A stretch of 64,000 nucleotides of DNA. It comes from Syncephalastrum monosporum B8922 (lineage: Eukaryota > Mucoromycota > Mucoromycetes > Mucorales > Syncephalastraceae). The first letter of the stretch is position 1. Each line of letters begins with the position of its first letter. A model generated the notes under the pieces. That model made no database searches. It worked only from the letters and a program-made list of their open reading frames with translations, and was not told where the DNA came from. Shown here piece after piece: positions 23,010 to 34,292 of the stretch. The DNA is taken from positions 1 through 64,000 of the forward strand of contig JNEN01001204.1 of NCBI GenBank assembly GCA_000697355.1, given 5' to 3'. The translations under genes were made by a program, and so were the position numbers.

Positions 23010-24728
23010 CTACATAATTTGACAGCGTTGGGATGGATGTGCTTGAGCATGTTCTTGGGAATGCAACAGTTCTAGCCGTCGCCGGGCGCCGTGGTGATGG
23101 TGCGACGCGGCCTGCGTGTACCATAGCTTGGCTTCCTCGATATCCTGGGATATCCCCTCCCCGGTTTCAAACAAATAACCGACCGCATGCATGGCTGCCG
23201 GCGAACCTCGTTCAGCCGCGCGGAACGCATAGCGAAATGCGATGCGCGTGTCGCGCTCGAGTAGGCCTGGGACGCCTGTCAGATACCACGACGCGAGGGC
23301 GAGCTCGGCGGCGGCGTGCTCCTGCTCGGCCGCTTTGCAGTACCACTCAATTGACCGGACCGGCGACACCTCACCGCCGACGAGAGCGTCGCCTTGCTCA
23401 TAAGCCAGGCCGAGGCGGTACTGGGCAGGCGCATGGCCTTGTTCGGCCGCCTTGGTGATGAGCTCGCGGGCATATACCGGATCAGGCACGTGCTTTGTCG
23501 CGCGTGCATTGTCCTCGCCATCGCACGCGACGCCCAGCTCATACCACACCATCGCAAGCGCCGTGCCGTCGGGAGAGACCGTGCGCTTCAGCCACGCCAG
23601 GCCTTCGCAAGGATGCTTTGCCTGGCCGAGCTGACCCTTGAGGAGGATCATGCCGAGCCGCACCATCGCGTCCGGCACGCCCCACTGCGCCGCTTTGCGA
23701 TAGCACTGGACGGCCCGCTTTGGCTCGGCACGCGCGCCCTTGCCATGCTCATAGCACCTCGCGAGCCGGTACATGCAGTCGGCGTGATGATGCTTGGCGC
23801 CTTGCAAGTATAAATGGAACGCTTTGGTCTCGTCCATCGGATGCTCGTACGCGCCCGTGCGGTGCCACTCGGCCACCTGATACTGTGCGTCGGTATGCCC
23901 GCGCGACGCAAGGCGCTTGATCAGCTTGCACGCGCCGCGCACCAGCGCGTGCTCGGCCTCGCTCTCGCCTGCCGCGGCTCCTTCCAGGATCGTCAGCGCG
24001 TGGTGCATCTGTACCGATGCGCGCGGGTCGTGCTGGGCCTCCACCAACAGCTGTTGCAGTCGTTCCAGCGGCGTCTGGTTGCGCGTCGCCTTGAACGCAG
24101 CCAGGGCTTGGTCGGTCACGGCAGACTTGGACGGCTTGCTGACGGCAGGGTGGTGTTGTGGGAGCGTGGGAAGTGCTTTGGCCTCCGTTGCGCCCGGTTT
24201 GGGTGGCAGCTTATCCGAGTGAGCGCGCACATGGCGTCGCGGGTGGCAGCGTGTCTCTTTTGCAGGGGGCGGTGGTGGAGGTAGACTACGGACGTCTTTC
24301 TCGTCGTCATTCGCGGGACTCTCTTCGCTGCCAGTCGAGGCATGTTGCTCGGTCGCAGGCTGTGCCATCTTATTTCTCGAGGAAGGCTGCAGACCATGCC
24401 ACCATGGGGGGCTGTAGACGACGAGTTGCATTTGCCAAGGCGGATAAGTCGTCGGTAAAGGGCGTGTCAGCAGCGCAATGCAATAGCTCGACTGTCGTCG
24501 ATGGGTCTGAACAGGAGTTCGGCTCGTGTGTAGGTCGGGTGGTGTGGCAGCAGCGCTAGTGGTAGCAAGCGGAGAAGGTAGAAGCGACAGTACGAGGCTT
24601 CGACTAATACGAGGAGGTTGCATCATGGCCATGACACGTTTGTGGCCGACATAGGGCACAAGCTGCTTGTCATTTTGCTGGCGTTGCTGCTCCTCGGCTG
24701 TCTTCACCGACTGAGCACTACTGATCAT
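23010..24728 (-). CDS. Sel1-repeat protein, Skt5/Chs4-like chitin synthase activator, with CaaX end
   Basis: One reading frame of 572 codons from MISSAQSVKTAEEQ. The N-terminal 200 residues are low complexity (Pro/Ser/His-rich). From about residue 210 there are seven or more Sel1-like repeats with the AxxxLGxxYExG pattern: AQYQVAEWHRTGAYEHP, CMYRLARCYEHGKGA, AMVRLGMILLKGQL, AQYRLGLAYEQGDAL, AMHAVGYLFETGEGI. The last four residues, CQIM, form a CaaX box, as in yeast Skt5/Chs4 (CVIM), which is farnesylated and recruits chitin synthase III to septation sites. I infer that role here. An intron inside the low-complexity N-terminus cannot be excluded, and upstream in-frame ATGs exist. Confidence 0.85.
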   Translation of the reverse strand: MISSAQSVKTAEEQQRQQNDKQLVPYVGHKRVMAMMQPPRISRSLVLSLLPSPLATTSAAATPPDLHTSRTPVQTHRRQSSYCIALLTRPLPTTYPPWQMQLVVYSPPWWHGLQPSSRNKMAQPATEQHASTGSEESPANDDEKDVRSLPPPPPPAKETRCHPRRHVRAHSDKLPPKPGATEAKALPTLPQHHPAVSKPSKSAVTDQALAAFKATRNQTPLERLQQLLVEAQHDPRASVQMHHALTILEGAAAGESEAEHALVRGACKLIKRLASRGHTDAQYQVAEWHRTGAYEHPMDETKAFHLYLQGAKHHHADCMYRLARCYEHGKGARAEPKRAVQCYRKAAQWGVPDAMVRLGMILLKGQLGQAKHPCEGLAWLKRTVSPDGTALAMVWYELGVACDGEDNARATKHVPDPVYARELITKAAEQGHAPAQYRLGLAYEQGDALVGGEVSPVRSIEWYCKAAEQEHAAAELALASWYLTGVPGLLERDTRIAFRYAFRAAERGSPAAMHAVGYLFETGEGISQDIEEAKLWYTQAASHHHHGARRRLELLHSQEHAQAHPSQRCQIM

Positions 24729-25471
24729 GGTGGTGGTGGCCGCGAGAGAGAGAAAAAGAGCAACCGAAAAACATAAACATGCCACCACGAAGGATTAAGC
24801 TACTCGTTCTTTGTTAGCTGCCGTTGATATTAGAATGCAAAGGTTAATCAACAAATTTGTTTGCATTTGTTATACAAACTTCTGTCGTCCATCCTACTAG
24901 GCAAAATTTCTATGCTTTGGTTGAGCACAGACACAGTAAAAAGAATGACACGTGCACATGGGTCTTTCATCGTACCCCAAATACGCGTCATTCTACCTTT
25001 TCATCCCCGTGACCCAAAGAAAAAACATGCAAACGCATCAATCTATGATTTTCATGGTCGATTGTATACTGTGTACTATTGTTGGTGGAGGAATAGGTGG
25101 ATAGTGTACTTCTTTTTTTTTTTTTTGTTTGCTTTCACCATGTGATTCTTTTGACAGATCGAAAGGCTTAGCCGAAACCCCACACATCAAAGAAGACGCT
25201 ACATGTTGGAAAACGCAAAGACAAGGTTTTAATGTCTATGGCTCTATAGTGAAGCTATTCTATTGTTCATCTTTGGTTCTTCTAACTAACAAAGAACTCG
25301 CCAACATAGTCAACAAAGGGAAATTGGAGTAGGGCTTTCAAAAAAAAAAAAAAAAAAAGAAAAAAAAGAAAAAGAAAAAAAAGGGAAAACAGCACCGGTA
25401 TCCCGCGCACGGATTTTATATATATCCATCGGGGAAAACCGATTATTTTTTTTTACTACTTCTTGTTGGCC
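24729..25471. promoter_or_regulatory. Divergent intergenic region between the Skt5-like gene and mitoferrin
   Basis: 743 bp separate the two divergent start codons. The mitoferrin side holds a purine-rich stretch with a long A tract (25340-25384) and TTTTATATATATCC at about 25414-25427, a TATA-like element some 45 bp before the ATG. No other gene is seen. Confidence 0.45.
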
Positions 25472-26579
25472 ATGGATGAGGAACATGATTACGAAAGTCT
25501 CGGTTCCAACTCGACCGTCTTGCAGAATGCAGTTGCAGGCGCATTTGCTGGCATTGGAGAGCACTGTCTCATGTACCCGATCGACAGTATAAAGGTGTGT
25601 TCATCTCTTTCAAACGAGGCAGCCCAGGCATACTACAGCTGTCTGCCGTTTGCGACCGCCCGCTCTCTGACGTCGGCCATTGACTTGCGCATTCCTTTAT
25701 GCTAATGCTACCTTCTCCATGTGACAGACACGCATGCAGGTTGTGTCGTCGACAGGCCAGGTCTCTATACCCACCCAGAGCATGGCCTCGTTAAAGCAGA
25801 ACCTGTGGCGGGGCGTGTACTCTGTGATTGCCGGCGCCGGCCCGGCCCACGCCCTACACTTTACGACGTACGAGTATTGTAAAGAGCTGTTTGACAAGAA
25901 GTTCGTGGCGGTTGAGGCCGAGCGGGACCACTGGACCCATTTGTTGGCAACCGCGGCCGCCGGTGCATGTGGCACATTCATGCATGATGCATTTATGACT
26001 CCCTTCGACGGTAAATGGAAAATTTTAATATCCCCATGGCGTTTCCTAACAGAAAGATAAACAGTCATCAAGCAACGGATGCAGCTGCGCGAGTCCACCT
26101 TTCGGACCGTGCGCGAGTGTGCTCGCACCGTCTATGCCAGCGAAGGCCTGAAGGCTTTCTACATTTCTTTCCCGACGACGCTCTCCATGTCGATGCCCTT
26201 CCAGTCTGTCCAGTTCGCGACCTACGAGTACTTCCAGTCCGTCCTCAACCCTGAAAACACCTACAACCCAAAGACACACATGTTGGCCGGTGGTCTCGCT
26301 GGCGCCATGGCGGCATCTGTGACAACCCCGCTCGACGTGGTCAAAACGTTACTGCAGACCCGCGGCACGTCTACCGACCCGCGGATACGGCAGTGCTCGG
26401 GCTTCTTTGAGGCGTCACGGATCATTGGTGAGCGGTATGGCTACCGAGGCTTCTTCCGTGGTTTCAGGCCACGTATCCTTGCCAACATACCGAGCACGGC
26501 CATTAGCTGGTCTGTCTATGAATACTTTAAATGGTTCCTCTCAAGCGATAACAACGACGTCCTGGTCCACCGTATCTAA
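25472..26579 (+). CDS. Mitoferrin, mitochondrial iron carrier (Mrs3/Mrs4-like)
   Basis: Three exons (25472-25594, 25728-26010, 26065-26579) encode 306 residues, a normal mitochondrial carrier length. Three tandem carrier repeats each carry the Px(D/E)xx(K/R) signature: YPIDSIKTRMQ, TPFDVIKQRMQ and TPLDVVKTLLQTRG. The set GEHCLMYPIDSIKTRMQV, with FYISFPTTLSMSMPFQ in the fourth helix, is typical of mitoferrins, which import ferrous iron into the matrix for heme and Fe-S cluster synthesis. The protein acts in the inner membrane. Introns fall just after the first and second signature Asp/Lys codons. Confidence 0.93.
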
Positions 26580-26684
26580 CGTTTTGCATCCCCTTCTGCA
26601 TCTTTTCGACCCTCTTTCCTACGTATCCCGCTAGCCACCTTTACTACATATCGTATTGCACTTTTTCATTTGCTCACCCACACC

Positions 26685-26712
26685 ACACACACACGCACAC
26701 ACACACACACGT
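26685..26712. repeat. (CA)n microsatellite
   Basis: Alternating CA repeat with a few interruptions in the 3' flank of the mitoferrin gene. Confidence 0.75.
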
Positions 26713-26910
26713 CCATGCATGCGCACATACACAGTATGCGCTCTGCTTTGAATCGGTACGTTCGCCCGCTTCCTATTTTATTTCTTCTTTTTTCTTTCCT
26801 CCGCCTATTGTACTATAGACCCATTCAGCGTTTTATTATATATTTCTTGCATGGCGAGACATTAAATAGAGGATATGCCAAAATGGAACAACGGGGCAGA
26901 TCTTACCTTC

Positions 26911-27349
26911 TTATTCTTTTGCCCATGCGCCCCTTGCCACTGCATCGATCTCCAAAGCGTGTTGCATCTTTTCTAGGTCCGCCATCGTTTCCCGTATGGA
27001 ATCTTGTTTTGAAAAGAGGGCATGCAAGGCCTTGCTCGTCTTATCAAGGGCCTATCCAAACGAGTCAGATACACGGCCGTCTCTGTGCGTGGCAAATGCC
27101 CACCTGGTGGGTATTCTTCGCGTGCGTGTCGGCTTGGACAAACAGTTTGCAGGTCTTTTGAAAGTCTTCACGGGCGTCCGACTTTAGGATGCTCTTGAGG
27201 CAGTCGGACCAGTCGTCGATCGTCTTTTCGGCTAGATTGTGTGGGTCATCGCGCGAGCCAAACAGGTGCTCCTCGCTGCTTTTAAAGCTCTGAAAGCTGA
27301 GATTGCTTGCGGATGGACTGGGCGATGGCGACAGGAGACGCTGAGACAT
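26911..27349 (-). CDS. Small coiled-coil hypothetical protein
   Basis: Two exons, 27349-27104 and 27051-26911, give 128 residues from MSQRLLSPSPSPS. A Ser-rich N-terminus is followed by helical sequence with heptad-like hydrophobics (DDWSDCLKSILKSDA, FQKTCKLFVQADTHAKN, ALDKTSKALHALFSKQDSI, MADLEKMQHALEIDAVA). Size and composition resemble small subunits of BLOC-1/BORC-type or other coiled-coil adaptor complexes, but I cannot assign one. The upstream in-frame extension to 27397 is possible. It is divergent from ALDH7. Confidence 0.65.
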
Positions 27350-27713
27350 ACGTAATTCAAAAAAGCAGCACCCAAACCCAGCCAGACGGCGACCCATTCA
27401 GAGCTGCCTCAAATAGAATCCTGTATTCATGCACAACACACGCACACCGCACAGGCAACCCAAAAAGCAATGCACATTATGAGCAAGGTACCACTCCTTT
27501 CTTATCGCTCTTTGGTTTCAAAAGTGAAATCCCACCTAGGCGAATAGACTCTATGCTCTGCGTTTTATTGGCTCTTCATTTTCTGCAGCCTCAGTATATA
27601 AAGTTGCCTCCCGATGACTCGGTCGACCGGATCAGGAAAAAATCATTCCCACGATATGGTGACAATCCCTTCACTCATTTAAAGCAAACACGCGCCACAA
27701 ATAACAGATCACC
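27350..27713. promoter_or_regulatory. Divergent promoter between the coiled-coil gene and ALDH7
   Basis: 364 bp between start codons. TCAGTATATAAAG at about 27591-27603 is a TATA-like element roughly 110 bp before the ALDH7 ATG. Confidence 0.5.
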
Positions 27714-29708
27714 ATGGTTTTCGCACGCTCTTCTTACTTGTATCGCTCTGCATCGCTGGTGGCTCGCCAGCTCGCGCCCCAGAAGCGCTTGCTCTCTACC
27801 TTTGATAAACACAAGACCATCTTTGACCAGCTCGGGATCAGCAAGACTGGCAACACCGGCGTCTTTCACGGTGAGTGGAAGGCGTCCGGTCCCGTCATGC
27901 CCTCGGTCAATCCTGTCAACAACGAAGTCATTGCCGAGGTCGTCGCGGGTAGCACGGCTGATTTGAACACGGCCTTCGACCGTGTCGCTGAAGCACAGAA
28001 GATCTGGCGTGAGGTGCGTCAGGAATGTTCAGGATGAAGGCCATGCTCTGATTGTATAATAGATGCCTGTTCCCCAACGAGGCCAAGTCCTCCTGGCCAT
28101 GCGCAACGTCCTTGTAGATAACATAGAGCCTTTGGGCAAACTTGTTGCGCTCGAAATGGGTGAGTCTACATGCAGACACCGTTGAACAAAAGGCTCACTC
28201 CTATGGTAGGCAAGATCTTGCCCGAGGGTATTGGCGAGGTACAGGAGTATGTCGACATTCTCGAATACGCTCTGGGCCTGTCGCGCATGCTGCAAGGTTC
28301 CGTCATCCCCTCTGAGCGCCCTGGCCACGCCATGCTCGAGACGTGGAACCCGCTCGGCACAGTGGGCGTCATTAGCGCTTTTAACTTTCCCGGTAAGTGG
28401 GTCAACATTGGCGTGAAATAAGAGACTAACATAGACGCGCGTGCGCTCGCTCTCTCTTTCTTTTTCTCTCTCCACAGTGGCCGTATATGGCTGGAACAGC
28501 GCCATTGCGATGGTGACGGGCAACGGTGTGCTTTGGAAGCCCTCTCCCACGACCCCCCTGGTTTCGATCGCCGTAACCCGTCTTCTCGAGAAGACCCTCC
28601 GCGAACACAAGTTGCCGCCTGCGCTCTGCTCCCTCGTCACCGGTGGCGCGGACGTCGGTGGTGCGCTCGCCGATGACCCCCGTGCACACGTCGTCTCCTT
28701 CACAGGCTCGACCAAGGTCGGCCAGCAGGTCGGTCAAATTGTGCAAGGCCGATTCGGCAAGTCCATCCTCGAGCTGGGAGGCAACAATGCAATCATTGTG
28801 ACAGAGGACAGCGACCTGGACCTCGCTTCGCGTGCCATCCTATTTGCCGCTGTGGGTACGGCCGGCCAGCGCTGCACAACCACGCGCCGTCTGATCGTGC
28901 AGGAATCGGTGTATGACACTCTTATGGAGAAACTCCTCAAGGCGTACACCCAGGTCAAGGTCGGTGACCCGCTCGAGGAGGGTGTGCTCTGTGGCCCGCT
29001 CCACACGCCCGCCGCTGTGGGTGTATATGAGCAGACCCTTGCGGACGTCAAGAAGCAGGGCGGTGAGATCCTCTACGGTGGACAGGTCCTTAAAGAGAAT
29101 GGTCTCGACAAGGGCAACTTTGTCATGCCAACCGTGACCCGCGTCAAGCCCGATATGGACATTGTCAAGAACGAAGCGTTTGTGCCCATCCTTCACACCA
29201 TGACTTACAAGGTGAGCAACGGATAATGGAATGGAGGGTGTGTGTGCGTGACAGAGTGGCTCATACGTTATCTTTTCTTTAGACTTTGGATGAAGCGATT
29301 GCTATCAACAATGGCGTTGCCCAGGGCTTGTCGAGCTCGATCTTCACCACGAACCCCGCTACGATTTTCAAGTGGATCGGTCCTTCTGGCTCTGACTGTG
29401 GTATCATCAATGTCAATATCCCGACTAACGGTGCCGAGATTGGTGGTGCCTTTGGTGGCGAGAAGGTAGGGTTCAAAAAACTAGAGAGAACCATAGCGAC
29501 TCATATCTATATACGACCCATGTAGGCTACGGGTGGTGGTCGTGAAAGCGGTAGCGACTCTTGGAAGCAATACTGCCGCCGCGGCACATGGTAAGCTCGG
29601 ATTGGAAAAGTATCAATTTGTCTTTCTCACGCTTCCTGCTTCCTGCTTCGTAGCACCATCAACTACTCGGGTGCGCTGCCCCTTGCGCAAGGCATCAACT
29701 TTGGTTAA
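27714..29708 (+). CDS. Aldehyde dehydrogenase family 7 (antiquitin-like)
   Basis: Seven exons: 27714-28013, 28063-28159, 28210-28392, 28478-29211, 29283-29465, 29526-29590, 29654-29708; 538 residues. The N-terminus ([21 protein letters not shown]) is basic and Ser-rich, like a mitochondrial targeting sequence. NAD(P) site [12 protein letters not shown], general base in LELGGNN and catalytic Cys in [12 protein letters not shown] are all present. The end, [17 protein letters not shown], is diagnostic of ALDH7/antiquitin. Family members oxidise alpha-aminoadipic semialdehyde in lysine breakdown and detoxify betaine and lipid aldehydes. The last two exons are only 65 and 55 nt. Confidence 0.94.
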
Positions 29709-30400
29709 AAAAAGACGAAAAGTTTTTTTGATTTTTTTTCCTTGTAAAATATCTCTCTATACAGTAACTAGCCTATGGGGCTTTGCTTGAACTTAAATAT
29801 CAAGTGTCGTCGAATAGCACCTAGAACTAAGCCAGCGTATATCACCGATGAACTTGTGGTGCAGTATCATCCTGGCGCCACTAATACAGGGTTTGTGTAG
29901 GTACAGCAAAAAAGTGCAGCCGTTCCTGATCTCAATAAGTGCTTCATAACACCTCTGTCCTTATTTTCTGACTGACGTCAAACGCTGTCCAACATCTTTG
30001 TGCGCAACGGGAACTGTAAGAGTCTTTAACCCACCTATTTATCGGCGTGTATAGCTATAGACTAGATAGCAATTGACGATCTACCGTCGCTGATTAATTT
30101 TCAAAAGGAGCGGGTCCTGTGAACAGTAGCTCTTCTGCGCAGTGGTCTAATTCCCACCGTCGTTCAACACGAATATCTGTGCGTCCATGTTTCTCCTAGT
30201 GGCCCATATAAAAGGCATGCGGAGCAAATTCGACTTGTTTCTTCTTTTCATGCGCGACTTTGGACTCTAGGCGATGACAGTAGCAAAGGAGATAGCATAA
30301 ATAGGGCTGCTGTTTACATTTTGGCCACGGACCTCATCAGGCACCTCATACACTCAATAACTAACATCGTTTGTCTTCTTTTACCCACCCACTCACAGAA
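29709..30400. other. Intergenic, no gene seen
   Basis: 3' flank of ALDH7 with a poly-A/T tract near 29706-29750, then AT-rich sequence. CCATATAAAAGGC at about 30204-30216 is a good TATA-like element, followed by a CT-rich patch, which would fit a promoter for the small reading frame at 30421-30810. Confidence 0.4.
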
Positions 30401-30420
30401 TTGCAAGTCACAATATCAAT

Positions 30421-30810
30421 GTATGTTCCATTGTTGCTTCTTTCCTGCTGCTGGTGACCTTAATTTCGTTTGCTCTCGGCGCTCCGATGGGTCCTACCTT
30501 TGCTGGAGCAGCGTCTATGACAGACAATATCGTACAGCTACAAGGCGCTGAGTCCCTGGACAAACGCCAGTCCTCCAACGTAGCATCACCACCACTCGAT
30601 GATCCTTGCCGTTTGGTGGGGGTCGCTAATGCTATCGTTGCTTCGTGCCTGCATCTTTACCGCCTATACGGGATACGCGGGGGTAACACCACTCGCATAT
30701 CTGGCTTGCTCGAACATAGTTATTGCCATATTTATAACGGCATCATCCTAATCAACATATCACTTACTACTCTACCGTTACCACTGTTATGTTCTTTTTC
30801 TACATTCTGA
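30421..30810 (+). pseudogene. Possible small secreted protein gene, start codon not found
   Basis: The plus frame gives a hydrophobic stretch SIVASFLLLVTLISFALGAP, like a signal peptide ending at Ala-Pro. Then comes a short pro-region and LDKRQSSN, a possible Kex2-type KR cleavage site. I could not find an in-frame ATG. The only close ATG (30419) opens a different frame that stops after 12 codons. The later part (residues after DDPCRLVG) looks non-coding and may be intron. It is either a decayed secreted-peptide gene or one whose first exon I cannot place. Confidence 0.3.
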
Positions 30811-32224
30811 GTGGACGAAGCACCGCCCCCGGCCCGTTGTTGCTCGATACGCGCTCATGGTATCAGCCCACTATTCACCTACGTCTGTGCGGCTGGGTAC
30901 ACATTTGAGCCACACAAAGGCAGAATGCTGTAAAAAAAAAAAGACCCTCGCTGGCGGGCGTGGGGCGAATTTTTTGCGCAGAATACTCGTCTTCGGGAGT
31001 GTTTCAATGGTAGTTTAGCCACCCGCCGCCTATTCTAATAACTGTAAGCAAAGGGCAAGAAGGGAGTCATCAAGCTCTGTGTTTCTTGTGATGTGAGCTA
31101 TTTTGATATCCACTTTGCCTGTCTCCACCTGTCAGTAGGAGCAGCAACCACAGTAAACAGCCCAGCTCCTATCTAATTTACGCTTGCGAGGCGAAGGTAC
31201 ACAATTCTGGTTTACCAGGTTCCCATATCCGCATATTTTTCTCTTTCACTTCGCTGTTCCTCTTTTTCGTCTTTTCTTCTTTTTCTTCCTGCCTTTCCCA
31301 CATCTCCTACCCAGTTGGGACATTTTGTGTCCACTTCCTAGCCTTTTTGAACACCTTCCCCCTTTTGATATTTTTGACCATCCACTTTTCAAAAGGATGG
31401 ATCTTTTTCCATCCATTAACTTTTTGGATGGTTGACTTTTTTTCACTCCATCACCTTCTTGGATGGATACATTTTCTTTACCAATCATATCTTATCCCTT
31501 TTCCCTTCACATATATTTTAGCAAATCTAGCAATTAGTATAAATACTTCCATAAGTTTTATTCAAAGACATCAGTCAATTGCACATACACAAATACAGCT
31601 CTATCTATCTTACCCTTAAGCTTATATTATATTCTTTGCCTCTGTTGGAACAGCCTACTCCATCGACAAACACAAGCCGCTACCTTTTATCATCTCCACA
31701 ATTACACGAGACGTAGAATTCCTCTTGCCCTTTATTTTTTCCCAAACTTGTAACATCAAGAGATACACTTTTCTCTTGAATTTTCTCTTTCCTCTTTATT
31801 TTCTTTTTACATTTCCGTACACGTTAAACACATAACTTGTGGTTTGACTTGGTGCTCTTTACAAATTTCTATCACGCACACACTATATCTTTTTTCTAAC
31901 CTTACCCATATCCGCCTGTCACTTGGTCACTTGGTACCCTATCACTTGGTGCCACACTACAACCACCCATCACTAGGCGCTCCTGGTGCTCCTAACAACC
32001 CTATCAACGGATACCTTTGTGGATCCGAACCTGGAATTCCAAGGTCATGTGATCTATAAATGAATTTTATACAATACCAATGATACGGTAAGCCTGAGAA
32101 ACTGAGATAAGCCACCGATGCCAGTGAATTTTCTAGCACAAATGAAAAGTGGCATGGGTCGGTCCAGCGCGCTTTTCTTTCACAGCTGTCAGGCCTTAGA
32201 ATTCACCACCCTCCATTGCCCACC
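30811..32224. other. Gene-poor T-rich region
   Basis: The plus strand is strongly T/C-rich from 31200 to 31870. Around 31381-31475 an element like TTTTTGGATGG recurs with its partial inverse TTTCCATCCA. At 31914-31960 CACTTGGT occurs three times (TCACTTGGTCACTTGGTACC and again). I see no protein or RNA gene; ORFs here are pyrimidine-tract artefacts. Confidence 0.45.
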
Positions 32225-33795
32225 ATGTCCGCCTACCGCACCCTCCTTGCTGCGTCCAACCCTCGCGCGCGCATCACCACCCTCCCCTGCTCTGCCATGG
32301 CCGCGCGTCACTACTCCTCGCCTATCAAGGTCTTTGTCGACACCATCAAAGAGCAAATGAAGAAGAACAAGGAACTGCAGGAAGGCGTCAAGTCATTGCA
32401 GGACGAGTCCGGCAAGCTCGCCGAGAGCGACGCTCTCAAGAAAGCCAAGGAGATGTACGAAAAGGCCCGAGTATGTATCGTATTGTATAGTCTATATCCA
32501 TAGACTCTTGCCTCTCCCTCCCTCAGCACTTTTTGCTGCGCAAACACAAAAAAATGCTCACTCGCTCCTGTTTCTTATTTTTCAAGGTCCAGCAATCCGA
32601 GCAGCACGAACGTTTGCGCCAGGCCTCGGAAAAGATCGGCAAGGCAGCAAGCAAGGTTGGCGAGAGCGTCAACAAGCAGTGGAAGGAAGCGTCCGAGACC
32701 GAATTCGCAAAGGACACCCAGGAGCGTCTGCGCAAGGCGGCCGAGCACATCAACAAGAACACTGAACCTATCCGCAAAAACGAATACGTCGGCAAACTCG
32801 GCGAGTCCTTCCGCACCGTCGTGAAGGATGACTCGGGTCGCTACACTGGTTTCGTGGACAAGGAGACCCGCCGCAAGATGCGCGAAGAAGCCGCCAAGCA
32901 GACCGAGCAAGGTCCGTCAAAGCGCGTGGCCGAGAATCCGGACGCGGGTGCTTCGATGGTGATGCACAAGGACTCCAAGTGGAAGGAGAGCTGGAACAAG
33001 TTCAAGGAGGACAGTCCGATCATGCAGGGCATTTTCCGGGCGCGCAAAAACTATGAAGAGTCGGACAACATCTTCGTTTCCTACTCGCGTGCCTTCACCG
33101 ACCGTATCTCCGAGACTTTTGGTAAGTGAGAGGGAGAGAATGGTGAGAAAAGAAGGAAACAGGGGCTGATTTTTGTATTAGGCTCCATCTTTGAAGAGTC
33201 GGACCAGGCTCAGGCCGTGCGCGCCTTCCAGATGATTGACCCCTCATTCAACATGGAGAAGTTCATGCACGAGGCCCGTACTTTTATCGTGCCCGAAATC
33301 ATGGAGGCTTACCTTCGCGGTGATGTCGAAACCCTCAAGCTGTGGTGCTCTGAGGCAGTAAGTAGCAATGGGGTTTGATTACATTTAGGTACTCATTCTG
33401 CCTCTAGACGTACAACGTCCTGACGGCTGTCATCCAAGCCCAGATGCAGCAAGGCTTGATCAGTGACTGCAAGATCCAGGATCTGCGTGATGTCGATGTA
33501 AGTGTGGAAAAGGTGCTCGAGGGAATATCTTGGCTCAATGGCTCTTTATTAGCTCGTGGCTGCCAAGATTTTGGATAACGATGTCCCTGTCCTCGTCATG
33601 TCCTTCCGCACCCAGGAGATCATTCTGTTCCGCAACGCCAAATCGCACGAAATTGTGTATGGCAAGGAGGACCACATCGAGCAGTGCACCTATGCTTGCG
33701 TGATCACCCGTGAGCCGGAGGATCTGCAGAACCCTGTCACGGCTGGCTGGAGAATCATTGACATGGCCAAGCACGACTCCAGACCGACGTGGTAA
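32225..33795 (+). CDS. TIM44: Mitochondrial import motor subunit Tim44
   Basis: Five exons: 32225-32470, 32587-33121, 33182-33357, 33408-33497, 33553-33795; 429 residues, matching the family. The N-terminus (Arg/Ser/Thr-rich, ending in MAARHYSSP) is a matrix-targeting sequence. A charged coiled-coil region (EQMKKNKELQEGVKSLQDE, SEQHERLRQASEKIGKAA) follows. The C-terminal Tim44 fold starts at about IFEESDQAQAVRAFQMIDPS and ends in VTAGWRIIDMAKHDSRPTW. Tim44 sits on the matrix face of the inner membrane and tethers mtHsp70 to the TIM23 channel. Confidence 0.97.
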
Positions 33796-34292
33796 AGAGG
33801 AGCAAGTAAAAATCAATTCCACCATCCACCCTACACACCAACGACCCACAACACAGAACACACAACGCACGACACGCGACACGCAGCACACACATACATA
33901 CACACGCACACAATCTTAGATGTATAGAACCCCACTCTGTCTTTTCTTTTCTTTTTATACGTTGTCACATACGCCTCCTCTTTCTTTTTTTTTTTTTTTT
34001 CTCTGCCACTACTTTATATACTCACTCTCACACACGCACACGCACACATCGTCTATCACCTCTTTATTCCTCTTTTCTCCCCTTCTTACATAGCACACCC
34101 GCATGCACAGATACTTGTTTCATACAACGACACTTTTAATAATGTCAATGTTGCGCAGAGAACGAAACCAAGTTACTATTTGAAATGATGCGGCGCGTGC
34201 TCGGCATTGAAACTCAGATAAAAGACACAGTATTAGAAGCGGACCCGAGAAATTGTGCTCTCCTCCCTTCTCTCTAGAGCCTTGTTCATCCG
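33796..34292. other. Intergenic: CA-rich 3' flank of TIM44 and upstream region of LAS17
   Basis: CA- and CT-rich simple sequence dominates 33830-34060, including several ACAC and CACGCA runs and a T tract at 33986-34000. No gene seen. Confidence 0.45.

Noticed and set aside
31184..31435. 83-codon Phe/Pro-rich ORF
   Set aside because: Arises from a T/C-rich tract; composition is not protein-like.
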